A stretch of DNA of 64,000 bases from Quercus robur (GCF_932294415.1 NC_065541.1:53484290-53548289), one strand, 5' to 3'; counted from the first letter of the stretch, positions 47,801 through 58,797 are shown. Notes: generated from the sequence alone by a model not told the origin. Program-made: numbers and translations.

Positions 47801-48512
47801 AAAAAAAAATTTGTGTATGCTTGTGGGTTTGTAATCTCTTCAATGTAGGAGGTATGCAAATTAGTGGGCATAAACAGCAATCCTTACTTTTGTTTTGGGG
47901 TGCAAATGGAAATTTTAAAGGCAAAAATTAAGAACAACACTTAGTTTAGCATTGCACAACTATAGATATAGGTCATGAGAACAAATGCTAACAAACCATG
48001 ATTTTCTATCAGGGACAAGACAAAACCTTATGCAAAAGATCCAGCTCTTTGAGATTCTTGCTAAACTGGAGCCTTTTAACCAAGAGGAATGCATGTCCAT
48101 GGAAGAAAATACCAAATTCGATGAAGAAGAACCGGATGAATTTGAAAAGAAGGTCTCGGAGCTGTTTGTCAAAACAGCAAGTACAGTAGATATTGGCAGT
48201 GCCGGAGTGGAACTATTATTGTTGGATTTCTTTAGGGATGAATTGACTACAAAGAGATGCCAAACTAAAATGGATGATGATGAGTTTGATAGCGAGGTGG
48301 TGAGCAAGGCAAAAGCATGGGTGAGAGGGGAACAAAATGGACTACATGAATGGGGTATAGAGCATAAGAGGGAGGCTTATATTAGTGACATGTATAGAAG
48401 AGAGAGGTGGAGCAACTTTGAAAAGGAGCAAGAGGAGCTAGCTTTTGAATTTGAGACTGGGATTCTGGGGGATTTGTTGGATGAGGTTCTGGTTGATCTC
48501 TTCTTACACTGA
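44872..48512 (+). CDS. Plant-specific DUF4378/TRM28-like protein
   Basis: The three exons are 44872-45555 (AAG|GTAAGC), 47348-47465 (after CTGACAG) and 48013-48512 (after TATCAG). They total 1302 nt, 433 residues plus TGA, with phases that close. Landmarks are RPRMLKDFLNDTSNSC near the N-terminus, a basic segment with LLRCQSKAASTAISALQAM and SRRLSRKK (about 65-120), VKDIIRWTSFRDLVEEKSQP, a Ser/Thr-rich linker with SSSWCESDFTSE, and a C-terminal block with KAWVRGEQNGLHEWGIEHKRE, WSNFEKEQEELAFEFETGIL and DEVLVDLFL. This resembles, from memory, uncharacterised plant proteins with a C-terminal DUF4378-like region, including TON1-recruiting-motif proteins such as TRM28, which may link to microtubule arrays. 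Family membership is inference. The first upstream in-frame start-like codon is GTG, so ATG at 44872 was used. Confidence 0.75.
45908..45960 (+). mobile_element. Ultra-short poly(A) insertion with 15-bp target-site duplication (intron 1 of the TRM28-like gene)
   Basis: GGAACTGAGGATGTT is perfect at 45908-45922 and 45946-45960. The 23-base insert is GCTCCTC, then 12 A, then GAAG. The CCTC-A(n) junction matches the 3' end of the SINE family in this window. A weaker similar case lies just upstream: CACATAGTATATTATTATT at 45794 and CACATAGTTTATTATTATT at 45839. Confidence 0.65.
46544..46860. mobile_element. MITE in intron 1 of the TRM28-like gene
   Basis: It begins AGGGTCTGTTTGGATAG and ends ATCCAAACTTACACT, imperfect inverted ends. 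The body has AAAACTGAAAACACTGTAGC, AAATAGTGCTGTGGGACCC and ATGAACAGTGCACGGACCC, colinear with 30553-30802. A poly(A) run interrupts the right half. Confidence 0.7.
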
Positions 48513-48664
48513 GAAGAATGGTTAATTGTGTTGGAAGAAAAGTAATGCTAAAGATGCAAAAATTTTCACAACTGTTGACATAGCTAGTTGTGATTGGAGC
48601 AAAACATTACTTTCACCTGACTTTACCATTGTTGACATTATTTTTATCATGCATCAATCGCAAC

Positions 48665-48929
48665 AGGCCATATTAAAAGTTGTGTCGGTAAATTTCTTGA
48701 AGAAAGTTTTACCCAATGGCTGTTGGCCTTTGCTACTCAACCAGACATTATGGTATGGGTACAGTGGCTTCAGATTCAATTTTGCACTCAACATGGCTTT
48801 GGACCTTTGGAGAAGCGGTCATGCCCATCAGATTACCAACATTACTTTGATGCCTGGCTACGAATGAGAAAAATGTGGCAATGGGGAAAATATCAATATT
48901 TGGCCTTTTTGGCTAAGATGGAGAGGTAA
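48665..48929 (+). pseudogene. Unrecognised coding-looking fragment
   Basis: One frame reads without a stop for more than 80 codons to TAA at 48927-48929. Segments include GKFLEESFTQWLLAFATQPD, VWVQWLQIQFCTQHGFGP and YFDAWLRMRKMWQWGKYQYL. It is rich in Trp, Gln and aromatic residues, unlike the random frames nearby. A TGA closes the frame just upstream and no good start exists. It could be a decayed exon or a piece of a mobile-element protein; I do not recognise it. Confidence 0.35.
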
Positions 48930-49893
48930 ATAGCTGAGTGTTGGCTTTTAAGTTAGTACAGCTTGGTGAGCATTTCAATTTTGGAATGTAAAGATGGGAG
49001 AAGAAACTCTTGTAGGGCAAAACTCATGCCTGGCATGTAAAAATTGGTTTCGCATAACAACAGAGCCTTTTTATTGTAGCGAGATGAAGCTTAACATTTG
49101 TAAAATAAATAAGAAAAGTCCATTTTTAATTTAACTTTTACTAGATAAGGATGATCCTATGATATTACTTCAATTCAATATCATATATATGTAGCTTATA
49201 TTTCAAAATCAAAGCATTTGCAGATAGCAATTGTTTTGATGAATGAGTAATTTTTTAAGAAGCAACAAATCATAGCTGACAACAACCTGTTACAAACAAG
49301 CAGCAAGTTGCAACAGGCTTAAAGCCATACCAAAACAACATTAGATACAACAAAAAGACACAAAGACAGAACAAACTCTAACAGGCAAGCAACAGGCTTA
49401 TGTAAATCCAAAACAACACAAGAACTACTATTAGGTTAATGTATCAGATCGATGAAAATTTCCATAGACAGCAGAGGGAGTTCAGCTTTGATTGGAATTC
49501 TTGACACCCTTGAAGCTAGGCTATCTGTGTCTGACATCAAACCTTATTGCCTTTCAAGGTTAATTTGGACTATATAAGCAATTACGAGAAAAATTAAACA
49601 TGACTTGACTAGTTCTTTTGGGATTGCATAAATTTGAATTTGATTAACCCTCTCCTTAACAAAGGCTATCAAAGCCAAGTAATCCCATATAGCTCAAGGT
49701 AAATGGAAGCTTGTGAAACTTCTGAGCGTGTTGGATACAAAAGCTATCAAAACCAACCTAGTAATCCCATATAGCGTAGAGTACTATGAAGGATTATGTT
49801 GTATTGGATGAGTGGTAGACACAGCTTAAAAAAGGATTTGTTTTTTTTGGCCAGAGAATTCAAAGGAATTGGAGCTGTGGGATACGATGAAGG

Positions 49894-50045
49894 CCCAGTG
49901 GCGGAGTTAGGAAATTTTTTTGGGGGCAGTAAATACATTTTTGTGTAATTTTTAAATTTATTACCAAATTTAAAAGAATATTAATTGAAAATTTCAAAAG
50001 CTAAAGGAGGCCATGGCCCCCTTGGCACCCCCTAGCGCAGCCTAT
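49894..50045. mobile_element. Small hAT-like MITE with G/C-rich ends
   Basis: The left end is GGCGGAGTTAGGAAATTTTT followed by a G run. The right end has GGCCATGGCCCCCTTGGCAC and CCCTAGCGCAGCC. These are roughly complementary ends around an AT-rich 70-base centre. The target-site duplication is unclear. Confidence 0.5.
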
Positions 50046-50310
50046 TGAAGCATGAATAAATCTTGTACCATTCCATCGGCTTTGAGATGTCCAGCTTGTT
50101 ATACAATTATTCAATAATATTTGCATTATGGACTGGAGTGTGGGCTGTCATAAAACGTTATGCTTTCAAGCAGTTGAGAAAAAAGGTTCACATGGCCCTT
50201 TCAACCGGGCATCAACCTTCATGGATCATGGCAAAGCAGTGGCCTGACGTTAAGCCCAATAATAGTTTCATCTCCGGCCCTTAACTCAATGTTGCATCCG
50301 CACCCCCATT

Positions 50311-50969
50311 GGATTTTTTTTTATAAAATAATTATAAAAGTCAATCTATATTATTAGTTAGCGAAGGTTTGAAACAATTTTGGTATCTAACGACTCGAGT
50401 CTTTGACACTCGATTTTACTGTAGCAAACTGAGTTTAAGATACTCGATTTCTGTGTGCATCTTCTTCCTCCGTTCTTTTTTCTCTATTTCAGGTCCTGTT
50501 CACCATCTTCTTCCCTTCTTCCAAGCCCCCAAAAATTCATTTCATCTAAATCCCTTCTTCCTTCTCCATCTAAATCCATTTCTCAAAATCCCAAACCCAA
50601 ATCAACAATCTCAATCGGAGCAAAAATCCAAACACAAAAATCACAATTTCTTCCTGCGTTGGTGTTTTTTGGGCTGCGTTGCTGTGATGCAATTTTTGGG
50701 TTTCTACACTGCTCACGATTTCTTCTTGCGTTGGTGTTTTCTGGGTTGTGTTGCTGTGATTTCTGGGTTGCTGTGATTTCTGGGTGTTGTTTATTGGAGG
50801 GAAATCGAGTATGAGAGAGTGGAGTTCCAATGGAAATCGAGTCTTTCAAACTCGATTTGCTACAGTAAAATCGAGTCTCTCATGCTCGAGTCGTTAGATA
50901 TTAAATTAGTTTCAAACCTTGGCTAACTAATAATATAGTTTGACTTTTATAGTTATTTTAAAAAAATCC
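50311..50969. mobile_element. Non-autonomous Mutator-like element, sister of the element at 1174-1940
   Basis: A perfect 9-bp duplication ACCCCCATT flanks it at 50302-50310 and 50970-50978. Ends are GGATTTTTTT and AAAAAAATCC. Subterminal ATTATTAGTTAGC and GGTTTGAAAC match the terminal block of 1174-1940 (ATCATTAGTTAGC, CGTTTCAAAC). Just inside are TCGAGT-type palindromes (GAGTCTTTGACACTCGA, GAGTCTTTCAAACTCGA) and TTTACTGTAGCAAA. The 350-bp centre differs from the sister element and reads in frames full of Ser/Phe/Pro, possibly captured or just CT-rich. Confidence 0.85.
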
Positions 50970-51041
50970 ACCCCCATTTGCCAAGCTTTGTTATATTAAA
51001 GGAATGTTTGGTAGACTACTGTAAGTATGATTTAGCTATTT

Positions 51042-51096
51042 AGTAATTTGGTTATATTTATTTTTCAAAAAAAAAAAAAGTAACTTGGTTATATTT
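51042..51096 (+). mobile_element. Ultra-short poly(A) insertion with 18-bp direct repeats
   Basis: AGTAATTTGGTTATATTT (51042-51059) and AGTAACTTGGTTATATTT (51079-51096) differ at one base. The 19-base insert is ATTTTTC followed by 12 A. Confidence 0.6.
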
Positions 51097-51367
51097 TAAT
51101 TACAAGGAATGAATTGTTCTTTATGAATAACTATTTTTTAAAATAAGGAATAACTATTCTTCTATAAAAGAGGTGTAATAATTTCTAAAATTAATATATT
51201 TCCAAATAAACAAACTTTTTATATGCATATAATAATTATATATAAAAAAAAACTAATCTCTCTCTCAAATTTTTAAAAATATATATTGTTTTTTACGAAA
51301 TATAATTGTATTTTCTAAAATATATCTTAAGTTTTATTGTAATGTCAAAGAGCTTACAACCAAACTT

Positions 51368-51374
51368 ATGAATA

Positions 51375-51416
<42 letters not shown>

Positions 51417-51429
51417 ATGAATAGGTTTA
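51368..51429 (-). mobile_element. Ultra-short poly(A) insertion with 13-bp target-site duplication
   Basis: ATGAATAGGTTTA is perfect at 51368-51380 and 51417-51429. The 36-base insert is a G, about 30 T, then GAGGG. On the minus strand it is CCCTC plus a long poly(A) tail, the same junction as the insertion at 2516-2559. Confidence 0.65.
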
Positions 51430-52143
51430 ATTATTCTATTACAACACGTTTTATTCATAGTAATAAAAATTATTATTTATGTTGTAATTCACATTCAGTG
51501 TACCAGACGTGCTCTAACACACTTTTGGGATTTAAGTCATAGCCTAGTAATAAATTTATATTTTGTGGTATCCTGTGACTAATTTTTTGTTTTTAATAGG
51601 AAGACTAAGAATTTTATTCAAATAGAGAAATAGAAAGTTAGAAACTACATTAAGGAGAAAGCTTTTAATCCAAGTAGAAAACTCAACTCTATGAATACTT
51701 AAAACATGGTTTGCTAACAAATGGAATAAACAATAAAGCATGTTGATAATTACATAATCAACGCTAGAGTTTGATATTTTTTTAAGCTAAGCTCCAGATT
51801 TTCAAGAACATACATGTTTCACAAATCACAATACAATTTTAAATTATTGCAATTTAAAAACTTTATGAGTCTATATTAATCGAAATAAAATAAATTTTAT
51901 TTAAGATGTACTTGGTATTATCTAATTACTAAAAAAAAAATTCATCCATGAGTCAAATATTGACTTAATTTTTTTTTTTTTTTTTTTGAGAGAAGACTTA
52001 AAAAAATTGAAAAATAAATTATTCACGTAAAAAAAAAATTATAATAGATAAATTGTTAAATACGATATAATATTCACATGGAGGTATGTACGTAAATGCA
52101 CGTATCACAGATTCACATATTTGTCCCGCAACCATGGCTTTGC

Positions 52144-52201
52144 GATTGCCAAGTAAACTTTTTTTTTTTTTTTTGGTTGATGAGATTGCCAAGTAAACTT
52201 T
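52144..52201 (-). mobile_element. Ultra-short poly(A) insertion with 18-bp target-site duplication
   Basis: GATTGCCAAGTAAACTTT is perfect at 52144-52161 and 52184-52201. The 22-base insert is a T run followed by GGTTGATGA; on the minus strand it is TCATCAACC plus poly(A). Confidence 0.7.
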
Positions 52202-53140
52202 GATATACAATTATAATATTACAGATTCACTTCAATCGAAAAGTCTATGATAATCTGTGATAATCTTAATAGATAATTATCCTTAAGTAAATGATGATTC
52301 AGTCTAATCTTAATAGATAATTAAGCCATTTGCATGTGCTCTTGTACAGCAACTCCAAGGTAAGCTACTAAGCTTGGTGATACTCAAAGTTTCCAGTACT
52401 TAATTATTACTTACAACGTGTGACAAGTGCTGGGTTTATTCCTTAAAACCTTCGGAAATTAGGTTCAATTTGATGTGTGTAATTAAAATCTTATTTGTCT
52501 AATTACAAATTTTAGACCTAAAATATTATTAGCATCCTATACCGTGCTGTATTGTACGCCATCTATATACTACGAGCACACTCCATATATTGTGGTCTTG
52601 TATATACGTTTCCAAACGACCACAATTGTCTTTGATAAAATATAATTTGAAGCCTTTGGTGCTACAAATGGGCCATGTATTTAGAAGGATGTATTGTTAC
52701 ATAGGAATTCTTGTTTGTATCTTAAGTATGATTACACTTTATGTACATCAGAAGAGTACATGAGCTATCCCCATAGTTCTAGGTCAATGAGTGTGAGCTG
52801 ATTATTTAATAAAAAAAAGATTGTAAAAACCTTGTATTAATCATCGTATTTTTGTTTCTTTTAGTTGTCTCTTTGATTAGATCTAGCAGTGTATACTCAA
52901 AACCTTAAAATACCTAAAATAATATTTTTCACAATTATAAGTTTTTTTAAAAGAAATAATAAACATAATCTTTTAAAGGGGCAAGAGATCATGGATTCGT
53001 CACATAGCTAATTCCAAAGTCAAATTTCAAAATCTAGGATTCAATGAGAACAAATATGCGAGAAGCCCATTGCTAACCTTTCAAGCAACATTTTGTAGTC
53101 AACTCGGGTATTTATAATATTTGTCACAAAACAGAGTCAT

Positions 53141-53186
53141 AGTCTTTAGCATTATTCAAGCAAAAAAATAAAAAGTCTTTAGCATT
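53141..53186 (+). mobile_element. Ultra-short poly(A) insertion with 13-bp target-site duplication
   Basis: AGTCTTTAGCATT is perfect at 53141-53153 and 53174-53186. The 20-base insert is ATTCAAGCAAAAAAATAAAA. Confidence 0.65.
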
Positions 53187-55871
53187 TTAAATTGAGGCCC
53201 AGTTATCTAAGCTACGGCACAGAGAAAGATATATTATACTAGTTAATCAGCAACCAATTGGTACAATTTGTTTGGTCCATCGATTAACTAATTAAGTACG
53301 CTCATTATTCGTGCCATAATTTTCTATCAAGGAGGAAAAATTCTTTTCCTAATACACACCAATCTTGTGTGATTAACATGCAGGTGTAGTTTTATTGGAA
53401 TAGTCACATTTGAATTGCGTGATTGTTAAACATTTGGGTAATAATAAAAGAAATGAGTAATTAATATAATATAGTTAAGTTTATATCTATAGGCTTAAGC
53501 TTTTGAGTCAAATGATGTCTTTATACAATATATTAACCTCTCAATTGAAATCTCATTAAAGTATTCTCACCTACAAGTGGTATCAAGGCCAATGATTTGA
53601 GGGCAAGTATTCATTAGTAGATTATACCAAGTAGAATGAGATTGAGCTCAAATTCGCTCACCCAAAGTTGAGTAAATGTTATATTAGGTGCGTATTGGTG
53701 ACTCTCATAATTGTGCAAGAAAAAACTCTCCTAGCCATAACATTATAACAGTTCAAATTAGAAATTTAGAATATATCCCGTATCCATGTATATTTGCTTA
53801 ACTACTTTCAATTTAAATTCAATTAAAAGGACCTTATATGTGCCATGAAATATTGAATTTTCCATCTGATTCATATAATTTTTGTTGGTCCTTTGTTTAT
53901 TCCTGCATATATATAAGAACATGCACAACTTGTACAAATCGTACATCTCAAAATCTTGCCAATAGATTGCGAACTCTCAGAGTCTCAACAGCAACAATAA
54001 ATCTCGTGCCTAAAATGATATTTGGCATAACCGAGGATCAAAGGAAGGACCACTTTGCTCTTTGGGACCAACTCCAAAACTATAAATAATTAAAGGACCA
54101 CTTTGCTCATTGCTGGGACTGTGTGGAACCCAATTATACGATATTTTACACAAATGGATATTCTCAAATCTCAATACATATATTATATATTCTACATATA
54201 TGCATGTGTAGTTTGCAACGGTTAAATAGAAAGCGATATCAGATAAAGAGGGAATAGGATGAGAGGCATGAGAAAAACAGAATTTTCAACGTGTGTATAT
54301 ATATCGTTGCAATTACGTACACATGCAGTGCAATTTTGCGCAAGTTGTGTTTTGTTGAGTTGCATATATAGTATGCACTATGATTACGAAACTTTGTTTG
54401 ATTCTTTGGATTTGACGAGGAGCTAATGAACTTATTATGCTTCAGTCAAAAAATGAAAAGGACCACTTAGGCTAAGAGCAAGAGTTTAATTAAGAAGAAG
54501 CCATACGAGTTAGTTGTATGTTAATTTTATTTATTCAATGTGATTGATCCGCTAAAGAAGGATGCTCTATCCATTTATCTCTAAAAAAACCTCTTGTTAT
54601 CCTTTTGGTGTGATTCTGAGATATATATATATATATATATACTTGATTTGTTTGATGGGATTAACATATAGGTCGATTAATAACATATATCTTGATAAGA
54701 GATTTCCATTAATTTATCTCAACATTTTTTTTTCTTTTTGATTTTTTTGGTGAATAAGGGAATTGAATCTAGGTTTAATCGTATCGATATAATCTTTTTG
54801 ATTTTTTTTTTTTTGGTCAACTCTTGAAAACATCCTGTGATGATATGATTTGAAAAGGTAAGTAAATTGTTCATCAATAAAAAAAGTTTGTTATTTAATT
54901 TATATACTTAAAATTTACTTCTTAATGTGTCATTTTTATTATTGTGATGCAAATAATGACTCTGAGGTTAACTAATTTTTACATTAACTTTTCAAATCAA
55001 TTATGAAATCAACCTGCAGGGTGCAACACGTGGAAAGGCATTTCACTATAAATTAACCATATACGATATAAACACTTAGTTCTTTGTTTCTCAATGCAAG
55101 TAAGATTTATAATTTGGGTCTTTTAGCCGGTTTGCATTAAAAATCGATTAACATCTTTAATTACACAAATATAAAATGGTGAACTTTATCCGGCTACCAT
55201 TAGGAAAGGAAAATAGATTTCTTTCACACACAAACTCAGTTTTAAATAATAAAAGGATTTTTTTTTTGGCAATTATAACATTTCAACTATTAGTGCATTC
55301 ATCTTCGTTGTCAGTTCTTACCACAAAAGTTTGGCCATATTAGTTATGTGATTATATCACTGAGTGGTTTCTGATTTTTTTTAGTAAGTAAAATGTTATT
55401 AAGTTAAGAATGTTGTAGTTCAATTGAATTTTAAACGTAGTCATTCAGAACTTAAATCCATTGGTCCCAAACTATTAAAACCCCATTAAAACGAGAGCAA
55501 CAAAAATTAAATGCCATTAAAGATGGCCTCCACGACCCTACTGACTAGGAAAGAAGGATGACCAAATATCTTAACATAGCCATTTACATGAGCACAACCA
55601 GCTAGCAAGTGAACCCTTCTGTTCCTCTATCTATTCACCCAACCAAAAACAAAATTAATAGCAGGATACTATAATGAATTAATACAACAGACATCTGTCA
55701 GGATAAGCTATAAAATATGATAGTTGCATACTTAATCGTGTACAGTATACAAATCTTTGATTTTTCACAAAAGGGTTTGGTTGGTTTAAAAGATTTGTTC
55801 AACAATAATTACCTTTTAATTTCTTCCATGCCAGGGTTGCATTGTATATTTAATTATCTTGTTTTCATAAA

Positions 55872-56065
55872 AAGTGTTAAGTCCACAATTTTTTTACAAT
55901 ATTTTTATAACAAATTATAGGTAGTAAGTTCTTATTAGTTCTAATAACTTACTTAGTTCTAATTTGAACTTATAATTGAAATTACATTTTTTGCCCACCA
56001 ACAAATACCTATAACAACCTGACATTTAAAGTTTATTGTGAAAATATCGGTTACATAACATTTCT
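55872..56065. mobile_element. Palindromic MITE, same family as 62728-62900
   Basis: The left end has AGTCCACAATTTTTTTACAA and AACAAATTATAGGTAGTAAG. The right end, reverse-complemented, has TTTTCACAATAAACTTTAAA followed by CAGGTTG. The internal order (tract near AGTTCTAAT, then CCTATAACAAC) matches the better-preserved copy at 62728. Confidence 0.55.
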
Positions 56066-56110
56066 CTATTTATATAAGTTGTCAAATGGGACAAAGTCCA
56101 GTTTCATTGT

Positions 56111-56451
56111 GCCCTTCTTTCTGGCCTGTGGTCTATGGACCATAGTTACTAATTTAACGCATGGAATATACTTTGATAAGTACATGCTTTAGTATATAGT
56201 TTTCCCTTTTTCTTTTCTTTAAAATTTTGGATGTATTTTCAAGAAAATTGTTATAATTTTTAAATATACATGTAATATATATGACAAAAAATATATAATA
56301 TATAATTGTTTGTATGACATTAAAATCTAATTATCCAAATTATATTAAAAGCTTATGATCAAATAAAAATATGAAAATGTTAATTTTCAATATAAATTAT
56401 AAAATATGAAATTAAGAAATATTGATTTTGATAGTTGTATTGTCATATTTA
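56111..56451. repeat. Duplicated segment X, copy 1 (paired with 58798-59150)
   Basis: The copies share CTATGGAC-ATAGTTACTAA, TTAGTATATAGTTTTCCCTT, AAATGTTAATTTTCAATATA and ATTGTCATATTTA in order over about 340 bp. Both end exactly where a MITE begins. Confidence 0.85.
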
Positions 56452-56655
56452 GGGTCTGTTTAAGATTTGCTTATTTTGCTGAAACTGAAATTTTTTTTTG
56501 CTGAAAGTACTGTAAATAAAGGTAAAGGTTGGATGAAATAGTATAGTGGGAGCTATGAATAGTACCAAAAAGTATAATAGGACCCACAAATAGTAGCAAA
56601 AATAAGCTGAATAGTAAAATAAGTTGGCAAAAAAAAGCTATCCAAATGGACACTT
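56452..56655 (+). mobile_element. MITE at the end of segment X, copy 1
   Basis: It starts GGGTCTGTTTAAGATTTGC and ends AGCTATCCAAATGGACACTTA. The body contains TGCTGAAAGTACTGTAAAT, a GGACCCACAAATAGTAGC phrase and AATAAGCTGAATAGTAAAAT. It is related to the MITEs at 30553 and 46544. Confidence 0.65.
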
Positions 56656-57329
56656 AGATATTGTTTCAGCTGAATTTGATGTAATTTTGATATTGTTCCC
56701 CTACATTTAAAATTTTATATATAGATCCTTACATTTGAGGCCAATTGCAATTTTTCCCTTTTATCCATTATCATTGAGAGTTGAGACGTTGATTATCAAA
56801 TGCCACATAAGCTCAAAGGTCAAAACAATATAATTTTAGTTACTAAAATTAGGCTAAAGTCCAAAAAACACCTCTAAAAATTGAAGGATTTTTGAATTTT
56901 ACACTATAAAGTTCATAATTTGAATTTACTTCCTAATATTATATGTCGTTTTGACTATTTTACTCCCTAACGTTTAAATGTCATTTTGATTAACAACTTC
57001 TCCTTTAAATTTTTTGCTGATGTGTGATGTGTCCATTGAGTGACACGTGGATTTAACTATTCCACATCATATAAATGACTTAAAAAAACTTTAAATAATC
57101 AAAATAAAAATTCTTTATTTTAATTAAATAAAAAATTAAAAACAAAAAAAAATAATGCAATTTTTCTTAGACATTTTTTGGATAAGCAAGAAAAATTTAA
57201 AAGAAAAAAAAAAATCTCAACAATCAACCCCTCAAACAGTCAAACTTCACTTAAATTACAAATCGTGCGATTTTAAATACCCTTTTAGTTGTCTCAGCCA
57301 TCACAAGAATCCTTGCCTTGCTAGTTTTT

Positions 57330-57440
57330 GATATGAAAAAAGAAAAGGTAATTTTGCTTTGCCTTCTTAAGTCACGTAATAGCTTGATATGAAAAAAGGA
57401 AGGTAATTTTGCTTTGCCTTCTTAAGTCACATAATAGCTT
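57330..57440. repeat. Two tandem copies of about 53 bp
   Basis: GATATGAAAAAAGAAAAGG is followed by TAATTTTGCTTTGCCTTCTT and AAGTCACGTAATAGCTT. The block then repeats almost exactly. No coding frame uses it. Confidence 0.8.
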
Positions 57441-57442
57441 TA

Positions 57443-57992
57443 AAAAGTAAAAAATTCCCAAAGATCATTGTTTGTTATGTCGGTAATACTGTAAGGTTAA
57501 TCTTTTCAATAAAAGTAACATTTTTTTTATAAGATAATAAAAGTAACATTTATAATTGTTGATTATAATATTTTAATTTAAAACTTTAACAAGAATAGGT
57601 TTAACTTCATAAAAAAAAAGTATAGGTTTAACCAAAATATATATATATATATATATATAGGTTTAACCAATTTACATCAAGGCACAAAAAAGTAAAAAAT
57701 TCTCAAATATCATTGTTTGTTATGTCGGTAATAGTGTAAGGTTAATCTTTTCAATAAAAGTAACATATTTTTGTAAGATAATAGAAGTAACATTTATAAT
57801 TATTGATTATAATATTTTAATTTAAAACTTTAACAAGTATAGGCTTAACTTCATTAAAAAAAAAAAGTATAGGTTTAACCAAAAAAAAAGTATAGGTTTA
57901 GCCAATTTACATCAGGGCACAAAATTTAGTTTAAAAAATTACAAACTCAATTTTTTTTGATATATTAATTTAATTTTTTATATATGTATCAA
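57443..57992. repeat. Two tandem copies of an AT-rich unit of about 230 bp
   Basis: The units start at about 57443 and 57686. Each contains TTGTTTGTTATGTCGGTAAT, GGTTAATCTTTTCAATAAAA and TATAGGTTTAACCA. A third unit is at 60492-60803, and copies 2 and 3 share a further 75 bp of right flank. Each unit carries the direct repeat AATAAAAGTAACATT around a short T-rich insert, so that insert predates the amplification. Confidence 0.8.
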
Positions 57993-58192
57993 CAAGCATC
58001 AAATTTTTTAACAAAAAAATTAATTCAATCCAATTTGATACAGACAATCCCATTTGAGTAACAAAAAATTGGAAAAACTCCACTGCATCAAATTGGTCTC
58101 CCCAGGAATACGTGCTAACAAAAGCTGCAAAAGATTGGAAACAACTAGGTAACCTAATTAGAATTTATTTAAAAAAAAAAGTTATAAAAAAG

Positions 58193-58566
58193 TTAAAGAG
58201 ATTGGAAACAACTGGGTAAAAATTCATAAAGGTCGACCGGTGAAAATACATCAACTTGGTCATCTTGGATTGCATCCAACAATGGTCGAAGCAGACAAGG
58301 CAAACAAAATCCCTTAGACCGACACCTATTCTGTGCTACTATCTCTCTAATTTCTTGCATTTGAGCAACCATTTGCAATGTTGCCCCCATAAAGCAAGAA
58401 TTTCCCATGTTTTGAATGCCTACAACCTGAAAAGATAGCAAGTCTACACGCTGTTAAAAACAGAGCCAACTCCTTTGCCAAAAACAACAAAGAACTATAC
58501 TAAGAACAATCTTCGTAAAGGAGATGGATGGTGTGGAACGACTAAACTTACATTGGGTATCGCCAT
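58193..58566 (-). pseudogene. Truncated ubiquitin-specific protease fragment with Cys box
   Basis: Exon 1 (58566-58552, MAIPN) ends at AAT|GTAAGT. Exon 2 (58426-58193) follows TTTTCAG, giving 82 residues to TAA. GIQNMGNSCFMGATLQ is the catalytic Cys box of the USP/UBP family (canonical form GLxNxGNTCYxNxxLQ), with the nucleophile at Cys16. A CLPCLL pair follows. A full USP catalytic domain is several hundred residues and needs a distant His box; none is present here. It is either a truncated pseudogene or the 5' end of a gene whose later exons I could not find. It lies between two arms of a local duplication. Confidence 0.6.
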
Positions 58567-58797
58567 CTTAGTTTGAGCATAGGAGCTTTCCACGTTCAGG
58601 TAGAGGAGGAGTTGGAAATTCCATTTTTTAGATGTTTGGGAGTGAGCTTACAAAAGAGAAAGGGGAAAGTAGTTATAGGTGAATTGTGTTCTTTAGGGTT
58701 TTTGGTCCCATTTGGTCCATTTTGGACTAATTGGGACTTAAATTGAATTATACATACTTAATACTTTTGATGATGTTCCTATTATTTGAGTTTCCTT

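Larger units (their letters stand above)
48513..58192. other. Long gene-poor stretch
   Basis: The stretch holds a coding-looking fragment (48665-48929), a hAT-like MITE (49894-50045), a Mutator-like element (50311-50969), four short A/T-tailed insertions between 51042 and 53186, a (TA)n at 54622-54641, a MITE (55872-56065), and repeats from 56111 onward. About 53200-55870 is plain AT-rich DNA in which I see nothing that I can name. Confidence 0.6.

Noticed and set aside
50369-50849. Several 80-135 residue frames on both strands
   Set aside because: All lie inside the Mutator-like element, overlap one another, and derive from CT-rich or palindromic sequence. A captured gene piece remains possible but is not shown.
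53838-54089. 83-residue plus-strand frame
   Set aside because: It has no motif, no splice context and no start-site support, and its composition is like the AT-rich surroundings.
56690-57080. Mutator-like terminal repeat (phrases such as GTCCCTA-type and AGGCTAAAGTCC)
   Set aside because: Only one end could be seen, with no matching inverted end or 9-bp duplication.
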